22,040 nt of DNA, taken from a virus. Both the position numbers and the translations under genes were made by a program. Positions 1-6,718 of the stretch are shown here, piece after piece; position 1 is the first letter of the stretch; every line of letters begins with the position of its first letter. Below the pieces are notes generated by a model that worked only from the letters and a program-made list of their open reading frames with translations, searched no databases and had not been told where the DNA came from. The DNA lies in IMG/VR virus record IMGVR_UViG_3300031772_000323, positions 1-22,040 of that record. One strand, 5' to 3'.

Positions 1-2
1 AT

Positions 3-119
3 TGTAATTGTTTTGTTGAGCCTGATAATGGCAAGATAATTGGTTGTCACTTAAGTATATCCAATAGCTGTTGTGGTGGTTACATAACAGACACTATGTT
101 AAAGAAGGTTAAACCATGA
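3..119 (+). CDS. C-terminal fragment of an unrecognised Cys-containing protein (cut by window edge)
   Basis: An open frame enters from the left edge and runs 38 codons to a TGA at 117-119. The visible tail contains six cysteines or histidines (CxC near the start, a GCH, a CCGG) and ends in a basic stretch. The next small gene starts inside this stop as an ATGA overlap, which supports it as the end of a real gene. No family is recognised, and the start lies outside the window. Confidence 0.45.
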   Translation, partial: CNCFVEPDNGKIIGCHLSISNSCCGGYITDTMLKKVKP

Positions 120-211
120 AATCAAAATATATTTTGATTCATATTTTAGCTTTGCCGTTTTTAATATTGCGACTTATGATTTCATTTGCATTGAGGTTAA
201 GATATGGTTAA
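116..211 (+). CDS. 31-residue hydrophobic membrane peptide
   Basis: This short frame begins with an ATG that overlaps the previous TGA (ATGA at 116-119) and ends in a TAA at 209-211, inside the first codons of the methyltransferase-like gene at 204. The peptide starts MKSKY and is almost entirely Ile, Leu, Phe, Met and Ala, with a few basic residues at the C-terminal end (RLRYG), so it would form one membrane helix. The overlaps on both sides suggest translational coupling in a packed operon. A perfect 20-bp palindrome (120-139) covers codons 2-8. No function can be assigned. It could also be only a coupling leader peptide for the downstream gene. Confidence 0.4.
   Translation: MKSKYILIHILALPFLILRLMISFALRLRYG
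120..139. repeat. Perfect 20-bp palindrome over a gene start
   Basis: The sequence from 120 to 139 (AATCAAAATATATTTTGATT) is identical to its reverse complement. The ATG start codon (116-118) and a CAT (140-142) extend the pairing across one bulged A, so the start codon would lie in the stem of an RNA hairpin. It could be an operator for a dimeric regulator, an RNA switch on the start codon, or chance in AT-rich DNA. Confidence 0.4.
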
Positions 212-719
212 AACATTCGTAACAAGGTTGATTAGAAATATATTACAAGATAGTTTTATCAATAGAAAGAAAGCTATAAAGAAATACAGAAAAGATAAAT
301 CACTAGATATTTGCTGTGGTTATGGAGATTATACTAATTTTATAGGAATAGACAACGATGAAAATTGCATAAAATTTGCTAGAGAACATCATAATCCATG
401 TTTTTTTAATTTTCTTCTAGGTTCTGCTTTAGATTTGTCATTTAAAGCTAAATCATTCAATCAAAGTATGTTGATAGACTGTTTGCACCATTTTAAAGAC
501 AAACAAGCAGTTATAAAAGAGGCTAAAAGGGTTTCTAATGAAGTTCTGATTATAGAGGATATTAAACCTAATTTCTTGTTAAGATGGATAGACAAGGGAA
601 AATATTTTTTAACTGAAAAAGAATTGATGGAATTAGGGAATGTTGCTATGATTTATGATTGTGGATTTTATAGGGAAATGGTGATAAGAGAAAATTCCAA
701 AGGAGAAAAGGGGTGTTAA
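204..719 (+). CDS. Class I SAM-dependent methyltransferase-like protein
   Basis: This 171-residue protein carries the N-terminal half of a Rossmann-type methyltransferase. Motif I is LDICCGYG at about residues 34-41 (the SAM-binding Gly-rich loop), followed by the acidic end of strand 2 at Asp50 (FIGIDND). LGSALDL at 72-78 matches motif II, and the LHHF at 94-97 sits where Methyltransf_11 proteins often have a similar motif. The C-terminal third has no catalytic motif I recognise, so the substrate (DNA, RNA, protein or small molecule) is unknown. The protein is at the short end for the family. It starts inside the preceding small gene and is followed after four bases by the ASCH gene, so the two may be co-translated. 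The gene is very AT-rich. Confidence 0.7.
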   Translation: MVKTFVTRLIRNILQDSFINRKKAIKKYRKDKSLDICCGYGDYTNFIGIDNDENCIKFAREHHNPCFFNFLLGSALDLSFKAKSFNQSMLIDCLHHFKDKQAVIKEAKRVSNEVLIIEDIKPNFLLRWIDKGKYFLTEKELMELGNVAMIYDCGFYREMVIRENSKGEKGC

Positions 720-723
720 ATAA

Positions 724-1452
724 ATGAAGATAATAAGCTTTAGTGCAGTAGAAATACTACCTGCTTTGTTAAATAAGACTAAGACACAGACTATAAGACC
801 TTTGAAATCAATTATGACTCAAATTCAAAAGTTTAGATATGACTATCAAAAAAACTTTGATGAATCGCCAGAACAAATCTACATTAGTGAAGAAGATTTT
901 CATAATTTGTTACAACAAGAAGAAGATTATAACCAGTACATTGGTTCTCAGGATTTCAAGACCATTTTTGGTATGGAAATAATTAAAGGATTATATGATG
1001 GAGGAACAATAACCTTAGCAGGGAAACATGCTACGAGACACTATAAAATTCACAAACTTCGTTTTAAAATAGGAGACAAAGTAAAAATGTTGTGGAAGCA
1101 GAGAAGCAAGTATAAATGGGTCTGCAAGAAATGTGGGAGCCCAATTGTAGATTTTCCATATGTTTGTTCTAATGATAATTGCGATGATACACAAGGGAGT
1201 TACAATTTAGAAAAGATAGCATTCCCAAAACTTCTCGGAACAGGGACTATAACAAAGGTATTTCAGATTGAGATGGGTAGAAATTATATAATAATGAATG
1301 GTGTATGGTTATCAATATATGATTGTGAACAAATAGCAAAATTAGATGGTTTTAAAACAGTGGATGATTTCTTTCATTATTTCAATAAGCATTATGATTT
1401 AAGCACACTCAAGAGGTTTGCAGTCTATCGCTGGAGATGGGATGGAATATGA
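724..1452 (+). CDS. ASCH-domain (PUA-like) protein with an inserted zinc ribbon
   Basis: The 242-residue protein starts with the K-T-x-T-x-R signature of ASCH-type domains (KTQTIRP, residues 20-26). It continues with FKIGDKVKMLWKQRSK (114-129), the GTGTIT strand (172-177), a KLDGF helix (206-210) and a terminal YRWRWD. ASCH domains have a PUA-like fold and are thought to bind RNA or modified nucleosides; one branch is an N4-acetylcytidine amidohydrolase. The activity here is not known. A four-cysteine insert (Cys134, 137, 148, 153) looks like a zinc ribbon placed inside the domain. An insert of about 80 residues follows the N-terminal motif. A GGGTG ribosome-binding site at 711-715 supports the ATG at 724. 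The gene probably shares an operon with the methyltransferase. Confidence 0.7.
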   Translation: MKIISFSAVEILPALLNKTKTQTIRPLKSIMTQIQKFRYDYQKNFDESPEQIYISEEDFHNLLQQEEDYNQYIGSQDFKTIFGMEIIKGLYDGGTITLAGKHATRHYKIHKLRFKIGDKVKMLWKQRSKYKWVCKKCGSPIVDFPYVCSNDNCDDTQGSYNLEKIAFPKLLGTGTITKVFQIEMGRNYIIMNGVWLSIYDCEQIAKLDGFKTVDDFFHYFNKHYDLSTLKRFAVYRWRWDGI

Positions 1453-1625
1453 TAGTAATCGAGAAGATAAAAGATTTGTTCAGGACAGACCCTAAAAAAG
1501 ATAACCTACAAGATTTATTAGCAATCATAGTCATGTCACCAATCTTATTCATCGTAGGACCAATGATAGTTATTATTCTTTTAGAGGAATTAAAAAACAA
1601 AATAAAAAGGTGGTTTAACAGATGA
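1449..1625 (+). CDS. Small membrane protein, holin-like in layout only
   Basis: The 58-residue product has a charged N-terminal helix, one long hydrophobic stretch (about residues 23-46, which could pass the membrane once or hairpin twice) and a basic tail ending KRWFNR. I chose the ATG at 1449 because it forms an ATGA overlap with the ASCH stop; an in-frame ATG at 1437 is possible but overlaps more. Its own TGA overlaps the next gene's ATG (1622-1625), so these genes look translationally coupled. Size and charge pattern resemble small holins. There is no sequence family behind that idea, so treat it as an unknown membrane protein. Confidence 0.6.
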   Translation: MIVIEKIKDLFRTDPKKDNLQDLLAIIVMSPILFIVGPMIVIILLEELKNKIKRWFNR

Positions 1626-1951
1626 ATAAAATAATAGTCGTTTTGCTGGTCGCTTTAGTGTTGAACAGTTTATATTTTGTTTATCAGAACTGGAACAAAG
1701 ACCAGCAACTAAAGAATTACAAGGAAATCTTAATTGAGAAAGATATCGAAATAGAATGGAAAACCAGCGAGATAGATTCCTACAAAGAAACAATCAGAAC
1801 TAAAGATTTTTTTTGTAATGAGAAGGTAAACGATGTTGTTCAAAAATGTAGTGAATCGATAAAGGATGTCGCAGCGTATGCAGTCAAAGAATGTAAAAAT
1901 GCAATTCAAATAGCCAGGACAGATTGTTTAAAAGATTGTTGGAGTTGGTGA
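1622..1951 (+). CDS. Membrane-anchored coiled-coil protein with C-terminal cysteines
   Basis: The 109-residue protein starts with a short Lys-containing end and a hydrophobic segment (residues 4-22), followed by a polar, heptad-like helix rich in Lys, Glu and Ile (about 25-65). The C-terminal third carries five cysteines, including the final CLKDCWSW. The topology would be an N-terminal signal anchor with the coiled coil outside the membrane, superficially like a phage inner-membrane spanin. No family is recognised. The start is fixed by the ATGA overlap at 1622-1625. A run of eight T lies at 1807-1814 inside the gene. The stop overlaps the ribosome-binding site of the next gene. Confidence 0.6.
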   Translation: MNKIIVVLLVALVLNSLYFVYQNWNKDQQLKNYKEILIEKDIEIEWKTSEIDSYKETIRTKDFFCNEKVNDVVQKCSESIKDVAAYAVKECKNAIQIARTDCLKDCWSW

Positions 1952-1956
1952 ATAGA

Positions 1957-2235
1957 ATGATAGATGATTTTAAGATAGAAAGAGTTGGAGACAAGTTCAA
2001 GATAGTAAGGCACTCGGAAGACGTACAGGAAGCAGGGTTCATAAATAATGTTTATACAGAAATATTAAGGAGCATAGACATAAAAAAAGAACAGTTAAAA
2101 CAACTGCCCAAGCAGAAAGAGATGATGGAGAAAGAGATAGAGATACTGGAATCAAGACTAGAAGCAATAAGGCCGTTTTTAAATGATATAAAGGTATTAG
2201 CAAAGAAGGACGAACTGAAAGCAAAAGGAAAATAA
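1957..2235 (+). CDS. Small coiled-coil protein of unknown function
   Basis: This 92-residue, highly charged protein has a short N-terminal beta-like part (IERVGDKFKIV) and a long helix with heptad spacing of Leu and Ile (about residues 35-75), then a Lys-rich end. I place the start at the ATG at 1957 because GGTGA at 1947-1951 gives a ribosome-binding site at good spacing; an upstream in-frame TTG (1924) would overlap the previous gene further. A scaffold- or chaperone-like role is possible, but nothing in the sequence shows it. Confidence 0.55.
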   Translation: MIDDFKIERVGDKFKIVRHSEDVQEAGFINNVYTEILRSIDIKKEQLKQLPKQKEMMEKEIEILESRLEAIRPFLNDIKVLAKKDELKAKGK

Positions 2236-2236
2236 C

Positions 2237-2428
2237 ATGGGGAGCAGGGTAAAATCTATTGCTTGTCCATTCTGCTATCCTGAGACATTCTTGACCGCAT
2301 CATCTTCGAGGTCAAGGAAGGCCAGGGAATGCCCATACTGCAGAAGGACGTTCTTCTACTGGAAGGAAAGGTATTACATCTGCGTTAACGACATAAGGTC
2401 TGTGCGCATGGGGGCTGGTATTCAATGA
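2237..2428 (+). CDS. Small zinc-ribbon protein
   Basis: The 63-residue protein has two CxxC knuckles, CPFC at residues 10-13 and CPYC at 33-36, separated by a Ser/Arg-rich linker, which fits one treble-clef or ribbon zinc site. The rest is basic and aromatic. Small proteins of this type often bind nucleic acid or transcription machinery in archaeal viruses, but that role is inferred here. It follows the previous stop after one base and its TGA overlaps the next ATG (2425-2428), so it is co-translated with a second zinc-ribbon protein. Confidence 0.65.
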   Translation: MGSRVKSIACPFCYPETFLTASSSRSRKARECPYCRRTFFYWKERYYICVNDIRSVRMGAGIQ

Positions 2429-2646
2429 CAAAAGTCAATAGATACAGCACAGAAGACAAACTTCTGCACATGAACAAGCCATTTTCCATGAGGAAGTGGC
2501 AGAATCCTGTGCAGAAGAGAAGAAGGTACGGCAACACTCTAGTGTTCTTTATATGTGAAGAATGCAAAACAGACTTCCATGGTAGGTTCTGCCCTAAATG
2601 TGGGCTAGAAGCCAAAGACTGGAAGAAGTTTAATACAATTCCTTAA
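2425..2646 (+). CDS. Small basic zinc-ribbon protein
   Basis: This 73-residue protein has a basic N-terminal half (QKRRRYG near residue 30) and a C-terminal zinc ribbon with Cys44, Cys47, Cys56 and Cys59 (CEEC and CPKC). It begins in an ATGA overlap with the preceding zinc-ribbon gene and is the last gene before the promoter of the terminase unit. A nucleic-acid-binding role is plausible but unproven. The pair of adjacent zinc-ribbon genes need not be paralogues: outside the cysteines I see little similarity. Confidence 0.65.
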   Translation: MTKVNRYSTEDKLLHMNKPFSMRKWQNPVQKRRRYGNTLVFFICEECKTDFHGRFCPKCGLEAKDWKKFNTIP

Positions 2647-2659
2647 AAATAATACATAA

Positions 2660-2678
2660 TTGGTATATAAATTAGAAA
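2660..2678 (+). promoter_or_regulatory. Archaeal promoter of the terminase unit
   Basis: TTGGTATATAAATTAGAAA contains a good archaeal TATA box (TATATAAAT at 2664-2672). Counting about 26 bases from the box centre puts the transcription start near 2692-2696, leaving a leader of about 25 bases before the ATG at 2720. The same 19-bp pattern recurs at 4738, 13820 and 16642. Confidence 0.65.
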
Positions 2679-2705
2679 ACTATTTATTAATATTACAAAC
2701 AAGAA

Positions 2706-2718
2706 TAGATTAGATTAG
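2706..2718 (+). repeat. TAGATTAGATTAG leader repeat, copy 1
   Basis: Five-base tandem units (TAGAT) fill the short predicted leader just before the ATG at 2720, where a ribosome-binding site would normally be. The same 13 bases occur at 13863-13875 in the leader of the protease gene. Whether this is a regulatory element is unknown. Confidence 0.45.
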
Positions 2719-2719
2719 T

Positions 2720-3292
2720 ATGGGGTACCACGCAACTATTTCTAAGGAGTGTATAGAGTTCATTAAACAGCAGGCAAAGCAGGGAATCAAATTCACACAG
2801 ATAATGAAACTATGTAAAGAGAACGGCAATAACGTAACCTACATGCAGGTATGCTACCATGGGGGGAAAGTCTACTCACAGAAGAAGAAAAAGATGATAG
2901 AACTAAATTTTATAGAGTCAACGACCACTCTATGCCAGGAGATGACAAGCTGGATAAGGATGTTGAGAAAAGAGTACGATGAGCTGCATCCAGACAGTCT
3001 GATTGACAGCATAGCAAGTCTAAGGGCAGATGGGCAGCTTTTAGTAGGGGAGCAAGAAAAGGCGGCCAGGGAGGAAGAGCTGAAGATAAGATTGAGAATG
3101 CTATCATTCCAGAGGGGGGACAAGAGGGATTTACGCTTTGCACTGAACAAGGGATTTGAGAACTTCGTCAATCTGTTAAAATCACCAGCCATACAAACAA
3201 CCCAGGTGAACATACTACAGCAACAATTAGAGCAGAGCTTAGGTGATATTATACATGACAGAACAACAGGCCCTATCAAAATCTCAAATTGA
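2720..3292 (+). CDS. Probable small terminase subunit (by context)
   Basis: The 190-residue protein lies directly upstream of, and overlaps by 38 bases, the large terminase gene. This is the usual place for TerS, which binds the viral packaging site and loads the TerL motor. The N-terminal 50 residues (ISKECIEFIKQQAKQG, then a second helical stretch) could be a helix-turn-helix DNA-binding domain. The middle is helical and charged (about 60-150), as in TerS oligomerisation domains, and the C-terminal tail is polar (QQQLEQ). No family-specific motif proves the assignment. There is no clear ribosome-binding site before the ATG at 2720. Confidence 0.55.
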   Translation: MGYHATISKECIEFIKQQAKQGIKFTQIMKLCKENGNNVTYMQVCYHGGKVYSQKKKKMIELNFIESTTTLCQEMTSWIRMLRKEYDELHPDSLIDSIASLRADGQLLVGEQEKAAREEELKIRLRMLSFQRGDKRDLRFALNKGFENFVNLLKSPAIQTTQVNILQQQLEQSLGDIIHDRTTGPIKISN

Positions 3293-4571
3293 GTCGGTAT
3301 GGAAAGACCCGATAGTCTTCTACAGGTTCCTGACAGGGAAGATACCAACAGAATACCAGGCTGATTTCCTGAGAGACAAATCTACACGCAAGTCATTCAG
3401 AAGCGGAAGAAGATGCGGCAAGACCGAGATTATAGCAGCAGATGCCCTATACAATGCAATAACCTATCCCAACGAGGAAATCCTACTATTAGGTCCATTT
3501 CAAGAACATGCCCAGATACTAATAGAAAGGGTATTTGACTTCATAGCCAACAATATGTTCATCCAGACTTTAATATCACATCAGACGCAGACAATGGTGT
3601 TCTTCAGGCATAATAATTCTAGGATATTAGCAAGGACGATAGGCAGGACTGGGTTGGGCGTGAGAGGTCGCTCACCAACAAGGATTTATATTGATGAGGC
3701 AGCATTCGTGCCAGACTCTGCATTTGTGGCTGTTGAGATGTGCCTAGCCACCATTGGCACCAGGTATCTTACTTATTCAAGCACACCCTTTGGAAAGAGG
3801 GGCAGGTTCTATATGTCGTGCACAGACCCCGAGTCTGTATTTTCCACGTATTACATCAACGCCGAGGACAGCCCGATAGTCAACAAGGATTTCTTAAAAG
3901 AACAGAAGAACATATTGACAGAATTAGAATACAAGCAGGAGGTACAAGGAGAATTTATAGAGGAAGCAGATGTGTTTATAACCAGAGATTTGTTCCTAAG
4001 CTGCTGTGAGGACATTGCTGACAAACTACAGTCAGATGCTGATAAGGATTATTTCTTGGGTGTTGATGTCGCTAGATTTGGTACAGATGAGACTGTGTTT
4101 ATGATAGCTGAAGTGACTTATGAAGGTCTATTAAGTATAGTACATATAGAGGCCACAAGCAATAAATCGCTCACAGACACAGCAGGAAGGATAATAAATT
4201 TAAATAGACAATTTAATTTTAAGAAGATATTTGTTGATGAGACTGGATTAGGTGGTGGAGCTGTAGACATGCTGCAGGAGCAGGATATCCCTGTCACGCC
4301 CATAACATTTACTCTGAGGGATAAGGCTGATATGTATCGTCATTTCAAATGGTGCTTTGAGAAGAAGATGATTAAAGTACCACCGAATGTCAAGCTGATG
4401 AAACAAACCATTAACCTGATGTACGAGTACTCTTCCACAGGCATATTGAGGATACACCACGTAGAAGAGTCAAGGGCTCATGACGACTATCCAGATGCAT
4501 GTGCTTTAGTATGCTTATCCATATTCAGGCCGAAGGAAGACACTGTGATAGACCTGGAGGTGGCAGAATGA
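3255..4571 (+). CDS. terL: Terminase large subunit (packaging ATPase and nuclease)
   Basis: TerL pumps viral DNA into the prohead and cuts the concatemer. Numbering from the ATG at 3255 (438 residues), the ATPase domain has Walker A GRRCGKT (51-57) and Walker B IYIDEA with Asp147 and catalytic Glu148 (144-149). The coupling motif TYSSTPFG follows at about 173-180. The RNase H-like nuclease domain has its first Asp at 271 (GVDVARFGTDET), a second acidic site at Asp328-Glu329 (FVDETGLGGG) and the C-terminal DDYPDA (410-415). The protein appears complete and of normal length. A GGTGAT ribosome-binding site at 3242-3247 favours this ATG over an upstream GTG at 3243. The gene lies between the probable small terminase and a small unknown gene that starts on its stop codon. 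Confidence 0.95.
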   Translation: MTEQQALSKSQIESVWKDPIVFYRFLTGKIPTEYQADFLRDKSTRKSFRSGRRCGKTEIIAADALYNAITYPNEEILLLGPFQEHAQILIERVFDFIANNMFIQTLISHQTQTMVFFRHNNSRILARTIGRTGLGVRGRSPTRIYIDEAAFVPDSAFVAVEMCLATIGTRYLTYSSTPFGKRGRFYMSCTDPESVFSTYYINAEDSPIVNKDFLKEQKNILTELEYKQEVQGEFIEEADVFITRDLFLSCCEDIADKLQSDADKDYFLGVDVARFGTDETVFMIAEVTYEGLLSIVHIEATSNKSLTDTAGRIINLNRQFNFKKIFVDETGLGGGAVDMLQEQDIPVTPITFTLRDKADMYRHFKWCFEKKMIKVPPNVKLMKQTINLMYEYSSTGILRIHHVEESRAHDDYPDACALVCLSIFRPKEDTVIDLEVAE

Positions 4572-4741
4572 ATCTGCAAGAGAAGCTGAAATCAACTTTC
4601 GACAATGTAATTGTTTTTTTGAAGGGAGAAGAATCCGAAAAAAAATCGCAGATACCGCTATACACAAAGGAAGAAAAGAGGGAATTATACAATATTAAGA
4701 AAGATATTGAACGTTTCCCAAAGAATTCTGAAGAAAGTTGA
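4568..4741 (+). CDS. Small charged protein downstream of terminase
   Basis: This 57-residue protein is coupled to TerL by an ATGA overlap (4568-4571) and a strong GGAGGTGG ribosome-binding site at 4556-4563. It has a short amphipathic start, a Lys/Glu-rich middle and no cysteine. Its TGA stop (4739-4741) is embedded in the promoter motif of the next unit. The gene contains a run of seven T (4614-4620) and a run of eight A (4638-4645). No family is recognised; a small packaging accessory protein is possible from the position alone. Confidence 0.55.
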   Translation: MNLQEKLKSTFDNVIVFLKGEESEKKSQIPLYTKEEKRELYNIKKDIERFPKNSEES

Positions 4742-4756
4742 TATTTAAATTAAAAA
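4738..4756 (+). promoter_or_regulatory. Archaeal promoter of the portal unit
   Basis: TTGATATTTAAATTAAAAA carries the TATA box ATTTAAAT. The predicted start of transcription is near 4770, followed by a leader with GGAGG at 4783-4787 and the ATG at 4798. The TGA of the upstream gene is part of the motif. Confidence 0.65.
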
Positions 4757-4797
4757 TTATAAAACTTAATTATAAGATTAACGGAGGATAGATTAAA

Positions 4798-5244
4798 ATG
4801 TCAAAATTTGCTAGTATAATGCAATTGTTAGATTTGAAGAACTACGAGGTTAAGGACAGGCAGTTCCCAAACAATGTGAAGCCCTTCTACAAGCAAGAAG
4901 TATGTGTAATCCCACTAAAATTACCTAAATTAAATTCACTTTGTGAGAAGTGTCAGTTTCACGATGTGATAAGCACACAGGGCAAAGTGGATGAATTGGG
5001 TGTTGATGGATATATGACAAACCAGCCAGACCCATTAGAACCAGTAAAGCATAACCCCTCGAGAGGTGTCAGCTTGAGAGACCCGAGGACTATCATAATG
5101 GCGGCAGGCCAGGTGTTCATCTGCAGGAACCCGAAACAAGTGAGTACGAGTAATTTCTTCCTGACAGAGAAGCAGCCAGCGTGTTCATTGTTTTTAAAAA
5201 GGGCAGAGCTGGAATATGAAAAACTGAAAAAAGAGAAAGAGTAA
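4798..5244 (+). CDS. Unknown Cys-containing protein between terminase and portal
   Basis: The 148-residue protein is the first gene of its transcription unit, with a GGAGG ribosome-binding site ten bases upstream. It has cysteines at 36, 49, 52, 109 and 129. The CEKC pair with the two later single cysteines could coordinate zinc or an iron-sulfur cluster, although the wide spacing is not a classic ribbon. The C-terminal 15 residues are a Lys/Glu helix. I do not recognise the family. Because it opens the unit that contains portal and head morphogenesis genes, it is probably made late and involved in assembly, but this is inference from position. Confidence 0.65.
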   Translation: MSKFASIMQLLDLKNYEVKDRQFPNNVKPFYKQEVCVIPLKLPKLNSLCEKCQFHDVISTQGKVDELGVDGYMTNQPDPLEPVKHNPSRGVSLRDPRTIIMAAGQVFICRNPKQVSTSNFFLTEKQPACSLFLKRAELEYEKLKKEKE

Positions 5245-5248
5245 TTAA

Positions 5249-6718
5249 ATGCCTACATTAAGAGAGAGGGTCAATGCTTTCATGCGACCCACAGCAGAAA
5301 GAGATACGTTTAGCTCTCTAAGTTATGATTATGCGATTACAGGACGCAGAGCATTGTTGCCTGAATGGTATTTCCAGGCACCGTATGGACAGCCAAGAAA
5401 GATAAATGCAGATGAGATTAGGGAATTAGCCAAGACCCCATTCATACAATTATGCACCACTACTATAATAGAAGACTTTGCTACGACGCCCTGGTTAATC
5501 GTACCGAAAAACAAGGACGAATTTGACCAGTCGCATGTCGACGAAGAGACATTTTTCTTAAATAATCCAAACTTGAACAAAGAAACACTGCCCGACCTGA
5601 TGAGGCAGTGGGCGAGGGATTTATTGGAACTGGACGCAGGGGTGTTCGTAAAAGTATTCGACGAGAGCAGCTATGAGACATCGGAATTTAGCACGGCAGA
5701 GCACAAGTATTACAAGTTTGGCGAGAAGGATGGACTGTTTAAATGCGATGTCGAAGTAAAAAAGAAAATGAAAAAATTAAATAAATCGCTAAAAGAAAAA
5801 GGTAAAAGGGTGCTTAAAGAGTTATATGTCAGGGATGGTACTACATTCTTGAAAGACGGTGACTACACAGGATTTGTGCATCGTTATTATCAGTATGCTT
5901 TTAAACTACCAAGAAGAGACCCTCAGATATTTGACAGGGATGAGATTGTCTATTCGATGAAATGCCCAAGGAGTTATTCGTTCTATGGTTGGTCCCCAAT
6001 TCAATCATTAGAGGATTTAGTCAGGGCATTGAAAGAGCAGATAATTTACCACTTAGCTTTTGCAAGGGAGAAGGGGGTGCCAGATGGGATATTATCCATC
6101 ATGGATATTTCGACTGTAGAATTAAACAGGTTAAGGGAATATTGGAAGAAGGAGATAAAAGGCAAGGCTCATAAGTTTGCTGTCATAGGCAGGGAGGCTA
6201 AGTTCACATCGACCCAGGTGACATCAAGGGACATGGAGATGTTATCAAGCCAGCAATGGTTTATGAAGATAATAATGGCTTGTTTTAATTTAAATGTCCC
6301 GATATTATCTTTGATAGGAGAAGCACCTAAAGCAGGTACTTGGGCTTTACAACAAAGAGAGAGACATAAAGCCATTTTACCGTTACTACAGTTATTTGAG
6401 AATGAGATGAACACGGAGATACTTTCTGAGTTTAATTATCCAGATGTTGAGTTTAAGTTCCAGACTTATGACTTAGAAGAAGACAAGATGAAGAGGGACA
6501 TGCAGATATCTGATTTGAATGTGGGAGTGACTACAATAAACGAAGTGAGGACAGAGGAGAGAGGGAAAGACCCTGTAGCTTGGGGTGATGAGCCATTCAG
6601 TCTAGGTATTCATGCTATGCAGACAGGTGGACTACCAATGACCCAAATGCCTAAATCATTAGAAAAAAACAAGCCTACTCTTGACGAATTTAAGAAGGTC
6701 ATAACAAAGGTGGATTGA
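5249..6718 (+). CDS. Portal protein (HK97/SPP1-type)
   Basis: The portal forms the dodecameric ring at the unique capsid vertex through which DNA enters and to which the neck attaches. The 489-residue protein has the expected length and position after the terminase. Portal-like features are the N-terminal clip (TPFIQLCTTTIIEDFATTPW near 64-83), the stem region with DRDEIVYSMK (about 230-239) and SFYGWSPIQSLEDLVRAL (about 244-261), then the conserved C-terminal part with LIGEAPKAGTWALQQ (about 357-371) followed by a long helix and INEVR before the end. The C-terminus is Lys-rich. Its TGA overlaps the next start as TGATG. No frameshift or truncation is visible. Confidence 0.85.
   Translation: MPTLRERVNAFMRPTAERDTFSSLSYDYAITGRRALLPEWYFQAPYGQPRKINADEIRELAKTPFIQLCTTTIIEDFATTPWLIVPKNKDEFDQSHVDEETFFLNNPNLNKETLPDLMRQWARDLLELDAGVFVKVFDESSYETSEFSTAEHKYYKFGEKDGLFKCDVEVKKKMKKLNKSLKEKGKRVLKELYVRDGTTFLKDGDYTGFVHRYYQYAFKLPRRDPQIFDRDEIVYSMKCPRSYSFYGWSPIQSLEDLVRALKEQIIYHLAFAREKGVPDGILSIMDISTVELNRLREYWKKEIKGKAHKFAVIGREAKFTSTQVTSRDMEMLSSQQWFMKIIMACFNLNVPILSLIGEAPKAGTWALQQRERHKAILPLLQLFENEMNTEILSEFNYPDVEFKFQTYDLEEDKMKRDMQISDLNVGVTTINEVRTEERGKDPVAWGDEPFSLGIHAMQTGGLPMTQMPKSLEKNKPTLDEFKKVITKVD

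Noticed and set aside
1807-1814. Run of eight T as a transcription terminator
   Set aside because: Oligo-T can end archaeal transcripts, but this run is inside a coupled gene with intact frames on both sides; early termination here would split an apparent operon.
2872-3348. Open frame of 158 codons on the minus strand
   Set aside because: It covers the probable small terminase gene and the start of terL in reverse. The Ser/Leu/Cys-rich product ending in a Phe run is a mirror of Lys-rich coding on the + strand, with no independent support.
4637-4645. Run of eight A as a possible frameshift site
   Set aside because: The in-frame A-AAA-AAA fits a slippery pattern, but the -1 frame gives only a short unremarkable extension and the zero frame already ends cleanly at the next promoter.
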